NCBI GenBank assembly: GCA_964640725.1
Contig: CAZXIJ010000018.1
Coordinates: 1 to 64,000, forward strand
Origin: CALHVX01 sp964640725
Lineage (GTDB): Bacteria; Pseudomonadota; Gammaproteobacteria; Pseudomonadales; Azotimanducaceae
Reading direction: 5' to 3'
Length of the DNA stretch: 64,000 nucleotides
The notes under the pieces were generated by a model. The model made no database searches. It was not told where the DNA came from and worked only from the letters and a program-made list of their open reading frames with translations. How positions within the stretch are numbered: position 1 is the first letter of the stretch; each line of letters begins with the position of its first letter. Of the stretch, positions 26,509-36,219 are shown in pieces. Both the position numbers and the translations under genes were made by a program.

Positions 26509-27378
26509 ATGCGGATGAGCTATCTGGTGGCGGCGCTCGTTCTCGGGCTCGCGGTGATCCTGGGGCTGCAGTTTCGCTCGCAGCTCTTTTCCGGCTGGGG
26601 ACCGTTTGCCGACCCGCCGCCGGTGATCGAGCCTCAGGTCAGCGTTGCGCCGCCGGTGCCCGGGACCGCTGAGCAGCCGGCGCTCGCGCTGCCGCCGGCA
26701 GCCTCCGCCCCGGAGGGCCCGTTGCCGGAGGAGCGTGCGCCGGCGCTCCCGGCCCTGGATGCCAGCGATGACTGGCTGCGGGAGACGCTGGCGCCGCTCG
26801 CAGCCCCTGAGTCCTGGCTGGCGGCGGATCAGCTGCTGCGCCGGGGCGCGACGGTGTTGGCCGCGCTGGCCGACGGGAGCGTCCCCCGGCGATCCCTGAG
26901 TGCCCTGGTCCCAGCGGATCCCTTCCCGGCAACGGTGGCCAATCGCGGCGCTGCGGCGGACAACCAGCTCTATTACCCGGACAGCGCCGGCTACCAGCGC
27001 TTTGACCCGCTGCTGGGGGTGTTGCTGTCGCTGCCGGCGGAGCGCCTGGCGAGCCTTTACCTGACCGTGGAGCCCCTGCTTGATCAGGCGGTGGGCGAGC
27101 TCGGCGATGGCCGCACGGCCCGGGACCTGCTGAACGGCGGGCTCGCGTCCCTCATGGCAACGCCGGTGCTGGCGTCGCCGCCGCTGCTGGAGCGTCCGGG
27201 GGTCGCTTACCGCTACGCAGACGCCCAGCTGGAATCGCTGTCAGACCTGCAGAAGCAGTTGCTGCGCATGGGCCCCGAGCATCTGGTCCGGCTGCGCGAG
27301 TATGCCCAGGCGTTTGTGCTGGCCCTCACTCCGGAGGTTTCGGAGACACCGGCAGCGCCTGGGGATGACGAAGCTTGA
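26509..27378 (+). CDS. DUF3014 family protein, membrane-anchored
   Basis: A 289-residue protein with one N-terminal membrane helix (about 4-22), a Pro/Ala-rich linker (~30-85) and a conserved domain from DASDDWLRETLAPL to YAQAFVLAL. The pattern matches DUF3014, a periplasm-facing family of unknown function found mostly in Gammaproteobacteria. The start is well supported by a perfect AAGGAGGT eight bases upstream. The last 53 bases overlap the end of the convergent FemAB-like gene, so the C-terminal tail is encoded on both strands. No partner gene is evident. Confidence 0.83.
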   Translation: MRMSYLVAALVLGLAVILGLQFRSQLFSGWGPFADPPPVIEPQVSVAPPVPGTAEQPALALPPAASAPEGPLPEERAPALPALDASDDWLRETLAPLAAPESWLAADQLLRRGATVLAALADGSVPRRSLSALVPADPFPATVANRGAAADNQLYYPDSAGYQRFDPLLGVLLSLPAERLASLYLTVEPLLDQAVGELGDGRTARDLLNGGLASLMATPVLASPPLLERPGVAYRYADAQLESLSDLQKQLLRMGPEHLVRLREYAQAFVLALTPEVSETPAAPGDDEA

Positions 27379-28546
27379 GGTCGACATCGTTGCGGAAGGG
27401 GGTGTGCGCCTCGACGTGCTCGATGTCTTCGGCGACGTAGCGCCGCTCGTTGTCCAGATAGTCTGAGATCGCGCTCCGAAACTGCGGATCGCCGATCCAG
27501 TGGGCACTGTAGGTGGCCTGGGGCAGGTAGCCGCGGGCGACCTTGTGGCTGCCCTGGGCTCCGGCCTCAACACGATCCAGGCCGTGCTCAATCGCGAAGT
27601 CGATGGCCTGGTAGTAGCAGGTCTCGAAGTGCAGAAACGGATGATGCTCGGTGCAGCCCCAGTTGCGGCCGTAGAGCGTGTCTTCGCCGATAAAGTTCAG
27701 AGCCCCGGCAATGTAGTCGCCGTGCGCGCGGCACAGAATCAGCAGGATCTGGTCCGCCATGGTCTCGCTGATCATGCTGAAGAACGCGCGGTTCAGATAT
27801 GGCGAGCCCCACTTGCGGTTGCCCGTGTCCAGGTAGAATCGGTAGAAGGCATCCCAGTGATGCTCCTTCAGGTCGCTGCCCGTGACCCACTCGATCTCGA
27901 CGCCGCCGGCGAGCGCATCGCGGCGTTCCCGGCGCAGGTTCTTGCGCTTTTTGGAGGACAGATCCGCGAGGAAATCGTCGAAGCTGCCGTAGCCGGCGTT
28001 GTGCCAGTGAAACTGCTGGTCCATGCGCTTCAGGAACCCGAAGGACCCGGCCAGGTGCCACTGCGCCTCGGTCATGAAGGTCATGTGCAGCGACGACACG
28101 TCAACCTGCTCGGCGACCTGCACGCTGCCCGCCAGCAGCGCCGCTTCGTCTTCGGGGGTGCTGCACAGCAGCCGGGGCCCCGTGGCGGGCGTGAACGGAA
28201 TGCTGCACTGCAGCTTGGGATAGTAGCGGCCGCCGGCCCGGTGCCAGGCATCGGCCCAGCCGTAGTCGAACACGTACTCGCCCTGGCTGTGGCTTTTGAC
28301 ATACATGGGCATGACGCCGCGGACTGCCGCGTTCTCGCCCGGCGCCTCCAGCACCAGGTGAAACGGCTGCCAGCCCGCCTCGTCGCCAACACTGCCGCTG
28401 CGCTCCAGCGCTTCGAGGAACTCGTGGCGCACGAAGGGGTTGCGAGGCCGGCCCGGGGCCAGCGCCTGGGCGTTCCAGAGCTCCGGGTCCAGGTCGGCAA
28501 TGCTGTTCAGGACCCGCACGGCCCGCTGCTCACTCATCTTGGTCAT
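27326..28546 (-). CDS. FemAB/DUF482-like GNAT acyltransferase
   Basis: A 406-residue protein of the DUF482 family, which has a FemAB-like tandem acetyltransferase fold and is often annotated as a peptidoglycan-biosynthesis protein. Recognisable pieces are QQFHWHNAGYGSFDDFLADL, the basic SSKKRKNLRRERR, and GRNWGCTEHHPFLHFETCYY. The acceptor is not established for this family; aminoacyl or acyl transfer is inferred from the fold. The start is ATG 28546, one base after the flavodoxin-like gene's stop codon, which suggests coupling; an ATG at 28537 is an alternative. The 3' end overlaps the DUF3014 gene by 53 bases. Confidence 0.88.
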   Translation of the reverse strand: MTKMSEQRAVRVLNSIADLDPELWNAQALAPGRPRNPFVRHEFLEALERSGSVGDEAGWQPFHLVLEAPGENAAVRGVMPMYVKSHSQGEYVFDYGWADAWHRAGGRYYPKLQCSIPFTPATGPRLLCSTPEDEAALLAGSVQVAEQVDVSSLHMTFMTEAQWHLAGSFGFLKRMDQQFHWHNAGYGSFDDFLADLSSKKRKNLRRERRDALAGGVEIEWVTGSDLKEHHWDAFYRFYLDTGNRKWGSPYLNRAFFSMISETMADQILLILCRAHGDYIAGALNFIGEDTLYGRNWGCTEHHPFLHFETCYYQAIDFAIEHGLDRVEAGAQGSHKVARGYLPQATYSAHWIGDPQFRSAISDYLDNERRYVAEDIEHVEAHTPFRNDVDLKLRHPQALPVSPKPPE

Positions 28547-28547
28547 C

Positions 28548-29066
28548 TCAGTAGATGCCTGCCGACAGGCCGGCGGCGAGGGTCATGCCAAGCTCCCGGG
28601 CGGCCTGCTGATGCTCAGCGGTAATTTCGCCACGGGCAATGAGGGGCTTTTGCACTTCTACAAAGGGATAGCCGCCAACGATTCGCTGCACCGCGCGCAC
28701 CGCACCGGTGCCGTCGTTGCCGGCGCTGATGAACAGGGCGTAGGGCAAAGGCGGCAGCTCGTTCTCGACCTCGTAGTAGGTGCGGTCGAAAAAGTCCTTC
28801 ATGGCGCCGGACATGTAGCCGAAGTTTTCCGGCGTGCCCAGCAGCAGGCCGTGGGCCCAGCGCAGGTCGTCGGCGTCTGTCTCGCTGGCGCGCCGGCAGC
28901 GCAGCGTCACGCCGTCGATATCCGGGTGCCGCGCGCCTGCTTCGGCGGCAGCCGCCAGGGCGCCGGTATTGCCCGTTTGCGTGTGGAACACCAGCAACAG
29001 GTGCCGCGTCACGTCGGTGACGCTGGCGGGGGACGGGGTTTCCGGGCTGGGTGCGGCGCGAACCAT
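28548..29066 (-). CDS. Flavodoxin/NAD(P)H-dependent FMN reductase-like protein
   Basis: A 172-residue flavodoxin-fold protein. The FMN phosphate loop is FHTQTGNTGALA (about 27-38), and GTPENFGYMSGAMKDFFDRTYY is the typical flavin-stacking loop of the NADPH-dependent FMN reductase group. The likely role is small-molecule reduction or electron shuttling in the cytoplasm. The first ~18 residues are not conserved in such proteins, so a GTG about 18 codons in could be the real start. It is divergent from threonine ammonia-lyase by 42 bases and coupled to the FemAB-like gene. Confidence 0.85.
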   Translation of the reverse strand: MVRAAPSPETPSPASVTDVTRHLLLVFHTQTGNTGALAAAAEAGARHPDIDGVTLRCRRASETDADDLRWAHGLLLGTPENFGYMSGAMKDFFDRTYYEVENELPPLPYALFISAGNDGTGAVRAVQRIVGGYPFVEVQKPLIARGEITAEHQQAARELGMTLAAGLSAGIY

Positions 29067-29074
29067 GCGCTGAG

Positions 29075-29080
29075 TATACT
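29075..29080 (+). promoter_or_regulatory. Candidate -10 box for the threonine ammonia-lyase gene
   Basis: TATACT, embedded in AGTATACT, lies 28 bases before the ilvA start in the 42-base divergent interval. The expected -35 position (around 29052-29057) is a poor match and falls inside the divergent gene, so this is a weak call. Confidence 0.3.
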
Positions 29081-29108
29081 GCGCGCCCGATCACCGCTGG
29101 ATGAAGCC

Positions 29109-30356
29109 ATGAGCGTTGCCCCAACGCCTGCCACGGCCTGTGTGGACCGGTCCGAGATCGAGGCGGCGGCCCGGCGCCTGGACGGTGCCATCGTGCGCAC
29201 CCCCTGTCGCCGCTCGGAAACCCTGTCGGCGCAGACCGGTGCAGAGGTCTGGCTCAAGTTTGAGAACCAGCAGTTCACTGCCTCCTTCAAGGAGCGCGGG
29301 GCGCTCAACCGGCTGCTCGCCCTGAGCGCCGATGAGCGGACGCGAGGGGTCATCGCCATGTCCGCCGGCAATCACGCCCAGGCGGTGGCCTATCACTGCC
29401 GGCGGCTCGGGATTCCCGCCACCATCGTGATGCCGCGGACGACGCCCAACGCCAAGGTAGAAGCGACCCGGGTGTTCGGGCCGGAAATACTGCTCGAGGG
29501 CGTGGCCTTTGACGAGACCCGCGCCGTGACCGAGCAGCTTTGCCGGGACCGCGCCTTAACCATGATCCACCCGTTCAATGATCCGGCCATCATTGCCGGG
29601 CAGGGCACCCTGGGGCTGGAGCTGCAGGCGCAGGTGCCGGACGCGGACCATATCCTCATCCCTATTGGCGGCGGCGGGCTGTTTGGCGGCATTGCCAGCG
29701 CCTACCGTGGGCAAGCGCGCGCGCCGCAGCTGCACGGGGTTCAGATGAGCCGCTACGGCGCGGCGCATCGCGCCTTCCACGGCCTGGAGATCGGGGCTCC
29801 GGCCCCGCCGCAGGGTACGGTGGCTGAAGGCATCGCTGTCAAAGAGCCCGGGGCTCTGACCCTGCCCATCATTCAGGAGCAGGCGAGCGACGTCTTGCTG
29901 GTGACCGAGTCGCAGGTGGAGCAGGCGATTTTCGACCTGCTGGAAGTCGAGAAGACCGTCGCCGAGGGCGCCGGCGCCGCTGGCCTTGCGGCGCTGTGCG
30001 CCCATGCCGATCGCTTTGCTGGCGAGCGCGTGGTGCTGCTCATCTGCGGCGGCAACATCGACATGCTGATCCTGTCTTCCGTGCTGCAGCGAGGTCTGGT
30101 GCGCAGCCACCGGCTGGTCCGCCTGCGGGTCGAGATCCCGGATCTGCCGGGCGCCCTGGCCGAGCTGACCGGCATCGTCGGCGCGCTCGACAGCAACATC
30201 ATGGACATCGTGCATCAGCGCGCCTTTGGCGGCTCTTCCGTGCGAGCGACCATGGTCGATCTCGTGCTGCAGATGCGCGGCGAGGAGCAGGTGGACAAGG
30301 TGCTCGGCGGCCTCGCAGCGGCCGGCTACCGGGCGGAGCTGCTGGAAGGGTACTGA
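29109..30356 (+). CDS. ilvA: Threonine ammonia-lyase with C-terminal ACT domain
   Basis: A 415-residue PLP enzyme that deaminates threonine (or serine) to 2-oxobutyrate. The PLP lysine is K61 in FTASFKERGA; SAGNHAQAVAYH contacts substrate and phosphate, and PIGGGGLFGG is the glycine-rich phosphate cup. A single ACT domain occupies the last ~75 residues, starting RLRVEIPDLPGALAELTGIV, the layout of the shorter IlvA/TdcB-type enzymes rather than the two-ACT biosynthetic E. coli IlvA. The start is the ATG of SVAPTPATA. It ends 9 bases from the convergent RND permease. Confidence 0.94.
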   Translation: MSVAPTPATACVDRSEIEAAARRLDGAIVRTPCRRSETLSAQTGAEVWLKFENQQFTASFKERGALNRLLALSADERTRGVIAMSAGNHAQAVAYHCRRLGIPATIVMPRTTPNAKVEATRVFGPEILLEGVAFDETRAVTEQLCRDRALTMIHPFNDPAIIAGQGTLGLELQAQVPDADHILIPIGGGGLFGGIASAYRGQARAPQLHGVQMSRYGAAHRAFHGLEIGAPAPPQGTVAEGIAVKEPGALTLPIIQEQASDVLLVTESQVEQAIFDLLEVEKTVAEGAGAAGLAALCAHADRFAGERVVLLICGGNIDMLILSSVLQRGLVRSHRLVRLRVEIPDLPGALAELTGIVGALDSNIMDIVHQRAFGGSSVRATMVDLVLQMRGEEQVDKVLGGLAAAGYRAELLEGY

Positions 30357-30365
30357 GCCAGCCGT

Positions 30366-33300
30366 TCAGGCGGCGTGGGACGGCTTGTCACCGCCAGCCG
30401 CATCGCCCTTGTCCCCATCAGTGACGGTGCCGGAAGCGCCCGGTTTCGCCCCGGCGGTGGCCAGCGGCCCGTGCGCCCCGGCAGCTTGCGAAGCAGCTTG
30501 CGAAGCNNNNNNNNNNNNNNNNNNNNNNNNNNNNNNNNNNNNNNNNNNNNNNNNNNNNNNNNNNNNNNNNNNNNNNNNNNNNNNNNNNNNNNNNNNNNNN
30601 NNNNNNTTGCGAAGCGGTTTGCGCGGTCGCTGATTCTCCTGGCCTGCCGGCGGGGTTGGCCTCGTTGACTGTCTCGTTTGCCTTGCGCGCGCGGCGCTGC
30701 GCGGAACGGTGAAAGATCGCGGGCACGGTGTAGAGCGCGAGCAACGCCGAGCCGCCCACGCCGCCGGCGATGGCCGTTGCCAGGGGCGGCCAGAAGGTGC
30801 CGCCAAACAGGATCAGCGGAATAAAGCCGCCAATGGTGGTGGCCGTTGTCGAGACGATGTGACGCGACGCGTCCACCACCACGTCGACGCTCTTCTCGCG
30901 GTCCCCGGCCGCGGCGCCGTCGCTGGCTTTAAGGGCCGACAGCACAATGATTGCGCCGTTGATGGCGAGGCCAACCATGCCCAGGGTGCCGATAAAGGCG
31001 GTGTAGCCCATGGGCCAGCTAAACAGCCGAACCCCGAACAACGCCAGGCCCACGGACAGAAAGCCCACCAGGCCGATCATGGCGGCTTGCCGGAAAGAGT
31101 TCAGGGACAGCACCACGACGGTGATCATGCCCACTGCGCAGAACACGAAGATCGACAGGATGTTTCCCACCGACTCCGACCGCGCTTCGGCTTCGCCGCC
31201 GATGCTGAGGCGGTAGCCGGGCGGCAGCGCAAACCCGGTTTCGTCCAGGCGCGCCTGCAGTTTCGCCATCACCCCCGCGGGCAGGGTGAAGGGGGTCAGA
31301 AACGCGCGGACGTTGGACACGCGCTCGCCCTGGTAGCGATCGATCGCTGTAGGGGTCGGCCGCAGCTGCCAGCGGCCCAGCTGGTTCAGCGGCACGAAAC
31401 CGCCACCCGCGGTCGGCACCGGCAAGGCAGCCAGATCGGCCACGTCGTCGCGGCGGCTGTTTGGCAGGCGTACCCGCACGTCGAGCCGGGTGTTGCCCTC
31501 CTGCACCGTGCCCGAGGGCAGCCCGATCAGCGCGCTGGCCAGGAGGTTGGGCAGGTCACCGGTCTGCAGGCCGGCGATGGCGGCCGCGCTCTCGTTCGGC
31601 TCGAACACCAGCTTCGGTTCAGTCACGCTCAGGCTGGCGCGGGTGGCGGTCACGGTCGGGATGTCAGACAGCAGCAACCGCAGCTCCTCGCCCAAGCGGC
31701 GGAGCGTGCTGAACTCGGGCCCGGTGACCCGCAGCTCGATCGGCGCGTTCACGGGCGGGCCCTGCTCGTAGGGCAGGGCCAGCACCTCTGCCGTGGGCAG
31801 CGCAATGCTCAGGCGGCGCTGCACGTCCGGCAGGATGTCCAGGGTCGTGGTGGCGCCCGTGGTATTGACCCAGGCGGCCGCGAAGCTTGCGACGCCGTCG
31901 TTGTTCAGCACAACGTTGTAGTAGGTGCGCGGCGGCGCCTCGCCGATCGACCAGTAAACATCCGTGATGCCGTCAGTGCTCCGCAGCAGGTCGTCTGCCT
32001 GGCCAACGAGCTGGCGCGTTTCTTCGATGGAGGCATGGATGGGCAGCGACAGCTGCACCTGAAACTGGTCCCGGTCCACCGGGGGAAAGAACTGCTGGGT
32101 CAGGGTGGGCGCCAGGGCGAAGCCGATAAACGGCAATGCGCAGCCGACGGCGATGCCGAGCCAGGGCTTGCGCAGGGCCAGGTCGACGGTCGCACGATAG
32201 CGTGCGGTCAGCGCTGCGTTGCTGTAGCCGTTGTGCCACCAATTGGCGCTGTCGGCCTCTGCCCCAGGCGGAAAGCGACGCTCCAGGAAACCGGCGATTG
32301 CGGGCACGATGGTCATGGCCAGAAAGAAGGAGCTGAGGATCGCAAGCGATACGGAGATGCCGATCGTGCCGGTGAAGTCGCCGACGCCGCCGGGGGCCAT
32401 GATGATGGGCGTGAAAGCCAGTACCGTCGTCAGGGTCGAGGCGCCCAGGGGCACGAACAGATGTCGGGTCGCCTGGCTGATGGCGCCAGCGATCGGCGCG
32501 CCGCGGTGCCGCCGCAGCTTGTAGTCTTCGACCACCACGATCGCGTTGTCGATCAGCAGGCCGAGAGAGATGATCAGGCCGGTCACAGACATCTGATGCA
32601 GCGGGATGTCGAGGATGAACATGCCCGTGAGCACCATGCCGCCGGACAGCGGCAGCGCCAGCCCGACGGTGATCGCTGAGCGCACGCCCATAAAGAACAG
32701 CAGCACCGCAAAGACGATCGCCAGCGCCAGCAGCAGGTTGCTCAGCAGCGTATCCATGCGTGCGCCGGTGTAGTCGTTCTGGTTGTAGATCACCTCGACG
32801 CCGATCGCGGCGGGCAGGTCAGCCTGGAAGGCTTCGACGGTGCGCAGGGCGTTTTCGATCCAGCGATCGATGATCAGCCCAGGCTCCATTTTGGCGCTCA
32901 CGTAGATGACGCGCTCGTCCCCGCGCACCGCCATGGTCCGTGGCGGGTCCACCTGGTGCCGGCGAACGGTGGCCACGTCGCTGACGCGCAGCAGCCCGGC
33001 GCCGCCGCTGGCGTTGCCCGGCTTGAGGGGAATCTGCCCGATGCGCTCGATGGAGGTCAGCTCGGCATCGACCTCGACCAGCATGTCGGTGTTGGCGCTG
33101 CGCAGCCGTCCGGCTGCGGCCTTGGTGTCCGCACCGGCGATGACGCGGCTGACGTCCGCTGCGGTCAGCCCGGCGCTCGCCAGCGCGAAGGGGTCGACCG
33201 TCACGAGGACTTCTTCATCGACATCGCCGAAGGTGTTGGCCTCCTTGCTGCCGGGCAGATTGGCCAGGCTGATCTCCAGGCGCTGGGCCAGGCGTGACAG

Positions 33301-33816
33301 CAGCGACAGCTGCGGGTCACCGTCGCCCTGCCAGCGCAGCGCCACGGTGAGGGTGGCGGCGACGGGAATGTTCAGCTCCAGCTCCGGGGTGCTGCTGTTG
33401 GCCGGCAGGATGGTCTGGGCGTCGGCCAGCTTGTCGCGAATCTCGGACCAGATCGTGTCGACCTCGGACTGCACGATGGCGTCATACAGCTCGATGTTGA
33501 TCAGCGAGTAGCCGGCCCGGGACGAGGACGACAGCTCGGCAATCTCCGGGATCTCCCGCAGGCGAGTCTCCAGGGGCTCGCTGACGAGCGCCTCGACCCG
33601 GCTGGCTGTCGCGCCCGGCAGGAAGGTGGTGACGTTGGCGTAGCGCTCGGTCAGGGTCGGGTCTTCCTGCCGCGCCAGGCCGCTGATCGCGACGGCGGTC
33701 ATGATGGCCACGAACAGCACCAGCAACACCGGCAACCGCCCGTTGGTATAGAAGGCGTTGCTGGCACTCGCGCGTTCGCCGGGCTCGCGCACCATCAGGT
33801 CAGTCTCGGTGCTCAA
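30366..33816 (-). CDS. RND efflux transporter permease, tail interrupted by assembly gap
   Basis: An inner-membrane proton-driven RND pump of about 1,100 residues or more. N-terminal helix at ~28-46, large periplasmic domain, helix cluster (~355-500), a second periplasmic domain and a final helix cluster ending at GGVGGSALLALYTVPAIF. The helix-4 motif reads SLGLLIDNAIVVVEDYK (D423-N424), replacing the paired aspartates of AcrB, and the helix-10 segment is VGLAINGAIIVLSALK, lacking AcrB's lysine. After the last helix a ~70-residue hydrophilic tail enters 100 N at 30507-30606. The 12-bp unit encoding Ala-Ser-Gln-Ala is in the same frame on both sides, so I extend to the stop at 30366. The adaptor gene lies 34 bases upstream. 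Confidence 0.88.
30483..30506. repeat. 12-bp tandem repeat bordering an assembly gap
   Basis: Two perfect copies of AGCTTGCGAAGC end exactly at the gap. After the gap, at 30607-30615, the last nine bases of the unit (TTGCGAAGC) reappear, followed by a degenerate copy. Read on the minus strand each unit is Ala-Ser-Gln-Ala in the RND tail. Confidence 0.9.
30507..30606. other. Assembly gap of 100 N within a minisatellite
   Basis: One hundred N of nominal length in the C-terminal tail of the RND permease, bordered on both sides by copies of the AGCTTGCGAAGC unit. The true repeat number cannot be known from this assembly. Confidence 0.95.
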
Positions 33817-33850
33817 TCCCCGCGCCTCCTGTTGCTGTGCAGGCGCCGCA

Positions 33851-34801
33851 TCAGCCGGCCGCCGCTGCGGCGATCACTCGTTGCCCGGGCACAAGGCGCT
33901 GCACGCCAGAGGCGACGATCCGGTCGCCGCTGCTGAGCGTGCCGCGGACGAAGGCGCGGTTGCTCTCGGCGTGCACGATCTCGACCAGCCGGCGCTCCAG
34001 CTGCTGCTCGCCGTTGACCACATACACGCCCCAGAGCCCGCGGTCGCTTTCCGTGAGCGCGGTTAGCGGCACCCAGTAGCCGTTGCCGGCCACCTCGCTG
34101 GCCAGCGCCAGCTCGACCACGGCGCCGATGGGCAAGGCAGCGGCGGCCTGTTCATTGAATTTGAAGACCGCGGTCAGCGTGCGGTTTGCCGGGTCGACCA
34201 CGGGCAGGACGCTGCGCAGGGTGGCCCGGTAGCTCTGCCCGCCCCAGATCACCTCGTGGCTGCTCCCCGCGGCCAGGGACGCCGCGAGCTGTTCGGGCAG
34301 GCCAACGTGTGCTTCTTTGTTTACGGTCTCGACCAGCTGCAGGACCGGTTGCCCGGGATTGACCTGGGAGCCTTCGTCGACGTAGCGCGCCTGTACCCGG
34401 CCGGCGTAGGGCGCGCGGATCTCGGCCTCAGACACGGCGACCTCGGCGGAGCGCAAGGCTGCGCGGGCCTGCGTCAGCCCGGCCCGGGCCAGGGCCTGGC
34501 CGGCGCTCTGCGCCTCGAGGTTCAACCGCTGCTCGTCGTACTGCTGTTCCGAGACGTGGCCGGACTGGCGCAGGTCCGCAAAGCGCCGCTCGCTCTGACC
34601 GGCCAGTTCGGCGTTGGCCCGGGCGGCGGCGAGCTGTGCCTGGGCGACGTCGACCTGGGCGCGGGCCCGGGCCAGCGCTGCCTGCAGGCTCGCATCGTCC
34701 AGGCGCGCCAGCAGGGCCCCCTCGGGGACCGGATCGCCGAGGTCGACAGCAATGATCGCCAGCTGGCCGGCGAACTTGAAACCGAGCTCGGAGCTGCGGC
34801 T
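33851..34801 (-). CDS. RND efflux periplasmic adaptor (HlyD/AcrA family), N-terminus missing in gap
   Basis: The visible 316 residues are the C-terminal part of a membrane-fusion protein. The lipoyl half-motif VDLGDPVPEGALLARLDD leads into a helical hairpin rich in Ala/Gln/Arg (about 60-130 of the visible part), then AEIRAPYAGRVQARYVDEGSQVNPGQPVL as the second lipoyl half, followed by beta-barrel and membrane-proximal domains. The signal peptide or lipobox and the first strands lie in the N run at 34802-34901. It precedes the RND permease by 34 bases and would link it to an outer-membrane channel not encoded here. The adjacent divergent TetR regulator probably controls both. Confidence 0.9.
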   Translation of the reverse strand, partial: SRSSELGFKFAGQLAIIAVDLGDPVPEGALLARLDDASLQAALARARAQVDVAQAQLAAARANAELAGQSERRFADLRQSGHVSEQQYDEQRLNLEAQSAGQALARAGLTQARAALRSAEVAVSEAEIRAPYAGRVQARYVDEGSQVNPGQPVLQLVETVNKEAHVGLPEQLAASLAAGSSHEVIWGGQSYRATLRSVLPVVDPANRTLTAVFKFNEQAAAALPIGAVVELALASEVAGNGYWVPLTALTESDRGLWGVYVVNGEQQLERRLVEIVHAESNRAFVRGTLSSGDRIVASGVQRLVPGQRVIAAAAAG

Positions 34802-34901
34802 NNNNNNNNNNNNNNNNNNNNNNNNNNNNNNNNNNNNNNNNNNNNNNNNNNNNNNNNNNNNNNNNNNNNNNNNNNNNNNNNNNNNNNNNNNNNNNNNNNN
34901 N
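34802..34901. other. Assembly gap of 100 N over a divergent promoter
   Basis: Nominal 100 N hiding the start of the adaptor gene and most of the control region shared with the TetR-family regulator. Only eight bases (34902-34909) precede the regulator's ATG, so its ribosome binding site is also partly lost. Confidence 0.95.
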
Positions 34902-34909
34902 CTGCAGCC

Positions 34910-35614
34910 ATGAGCGGCGCTACAGCGGATCCCCGGGCCTACCACCACGGCGACCTGGCGAACACGCTCATGGATCGGGCGCTGGCACACATCACCAACG
35001 ACGGGGTGCAGAAGCTCAGCCTGCGGGCTCTGGCGCGGGAAGTCGGTGTCTCGGCGACGGCGCCCTACCGCCATTTTCCGTCCAAGCGCTGTTTGCTGGC
35101 TGCCCTTGCGACGCGGGGCTTTCGCCAGCTGGAGCGCCGGGTTCGGGCCGGTGCGGCGCAGGCGGGCGCTCTTGCGGGACACGAAGAGAGCCCCGGCAGC
35201 GACCCGTCGCCGGCGCTGCTGGAAACGCGCCTGATGGCGGCCGGCGAGGCCTACGTGCAGTTCGCAGTCGATGAGCCGACGACCTATCACCTCATGTTCG
35301 GCTCAGTGATCGACGATTTCTCGGAGTACGAGATGTTGCAGGAGGCGGCCTCGGAGGCGTTTGCCGCAGTGCGGGAAATCCTGGACGACATGCTGCGCGC
35401 GGGTCTTGGCGGCGGGTTGGATATTCACTTGCTGGGCGGCACGATCTGGGGCGGCGTGCACGGCATTGCCAGCCTGGTGATCAGCAACAAGGCGGTCGGC
35501 GACCAGATGCGCGGTCTTGACCCGCAGGAACCCGGGCCGCTGCAGTCCATTAACGCGCTGCGGATGGATACGGGGCTCGCGCTGCGAGCGCTGTTCGCGC
35601 CGCTCCTGCGTTAA
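34910..35614 (+). CDS. TetR/AcrR-family transcriptional regulator
   Basis: A 234-residue regulator. The N-terminal helix-turn-helix is complete: LSLRALAREVGVSATAPYRHFPSKRCLLAALATRGF (about 28-62). The C-terminal ligand domain resembles the WHG-type TetR domain (YVQFAVDEPTTYHLMFG, then GGTIWGGVHGIASLVI, where the WGGVHG block gives the domain its name). It is divergent from the RND adaptor and permease, the classic arrangement of a local efflux repressor such as AcrR, so ligand-induced derepression of the pump is likely. The operator would be in the assembly gap. Confidence 0.92.
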   Translation: MSGATADPRAYHHGDLANTLMDRALAHITNDGVQKLSLRALAREVGVSATAPYRHFPSKRCLLAALATRGFRQLERRVRAGAAQAGALAGHEESPGSDPSPALLETRLMAAGEAYVQFAVDEPTTYHLMFGSVIDDFSEYEMLQEAASEAFAAVREILDDMLRAGLGGGLDIHLLGGTIWGGVHGIASLVISNKAVGDQMRGLDPQEPGPLQSINALRMDTGLALRALFAPLLR

Positions 35615-35643
35615 GGTATCGCTCCCCAGATCTGGAGCCTGCC

Positions 35644-36219
35644 ATGCGCCTGAACGAACCCCGTCTGCCGCCGCTGCCGCGCGATGCCTGGAGCGACGAT
35701 GCGCGATCGATCCTCGACCCGATCGTCGCCAAAGACCGTACCGGCATGCAGCCCTTCAATATCTTCAGCACCCTGGCGCATCACCCGTCGCTGTTCCGCC
35801 GCTGGCTGGTGTTTGCGAACCATGTGCTCGGCAAGTCGACCCTGGATGTGCGCACCCGGGAGCTGCTGATTCTGCGCATCGGCTTTTTGTGCCAGGCGGG
35901 TTACGAGTGGGGCCAGCACGTCGAGATCGCCCGGGCCGCCGGTATGGGCGACGACGAGATCATGCTGTCGCAGAGCGGTTCCTCGACCCCCGGCATCGAC
36001 GAGCGGGACCGGCTGCTGCTGCTGGCGACGGAAGAGCTGCATGCCGACGCGTTCATCACCGATGAAACCTACGCCGGGCTCGCCGCGCTTTTTAATGCCC
36101 AGGAACTGCTCGATATTGTCTTTGCCGTTGGGCAGTACAACCTGGTGTCGATGGTCCTGAACACCTTCGGCGTTCAGCTCGACAAGGGTTTGCCGGATTG
36201 GGACTTGAACAAGGTCTGA
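35644..36219 (+). CDS. Carboxymuconolactone decarboxylase (CMD/AhpD-fold) family protein
   Basis: A 191-residue all-helical protein of the CMD family. The core block is TRELLILRIGFLCQAGYEWGQHVEIARAAGMGDDEI (about 72-107). The cysteine in CQAGYEWGQH is single: the CxxC pair that gives AhpD its peroxidase activity is absent, with tyrosine and a following histidine instead, as in the decarboxylase-like and uncharacterised members. An actual substrate cannot be named. It begins 29 bases after the TetR gene on the same strand, so it may be co-transcribed with the regulator. Confidence 0.88.
   Translation: MRLNEPRLPPLPRDAWSDDARSILDPIVAKDRTGMQPFNIFSTLAHHPSLFRRWLVFANHVLGKSTLDVRTRELLILRIGFLCQAGYEWGQHVEIARAAGMGDDEIMLSQSGSSTPGIDERDRLLLLATEELHADAFITDETYAGLAALFNAQELLDIVFAVGQYNLVSMVLNTFGVQLDKGLPDWDLNKV

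Noticed and set aside
30709..32679. A 656-codon open frame opposite the first RND permease
   Set aside because: It is the antisense shadow of a well-supported membrane protein; its translation is His/Gln/Gly-rich and resembles no family.
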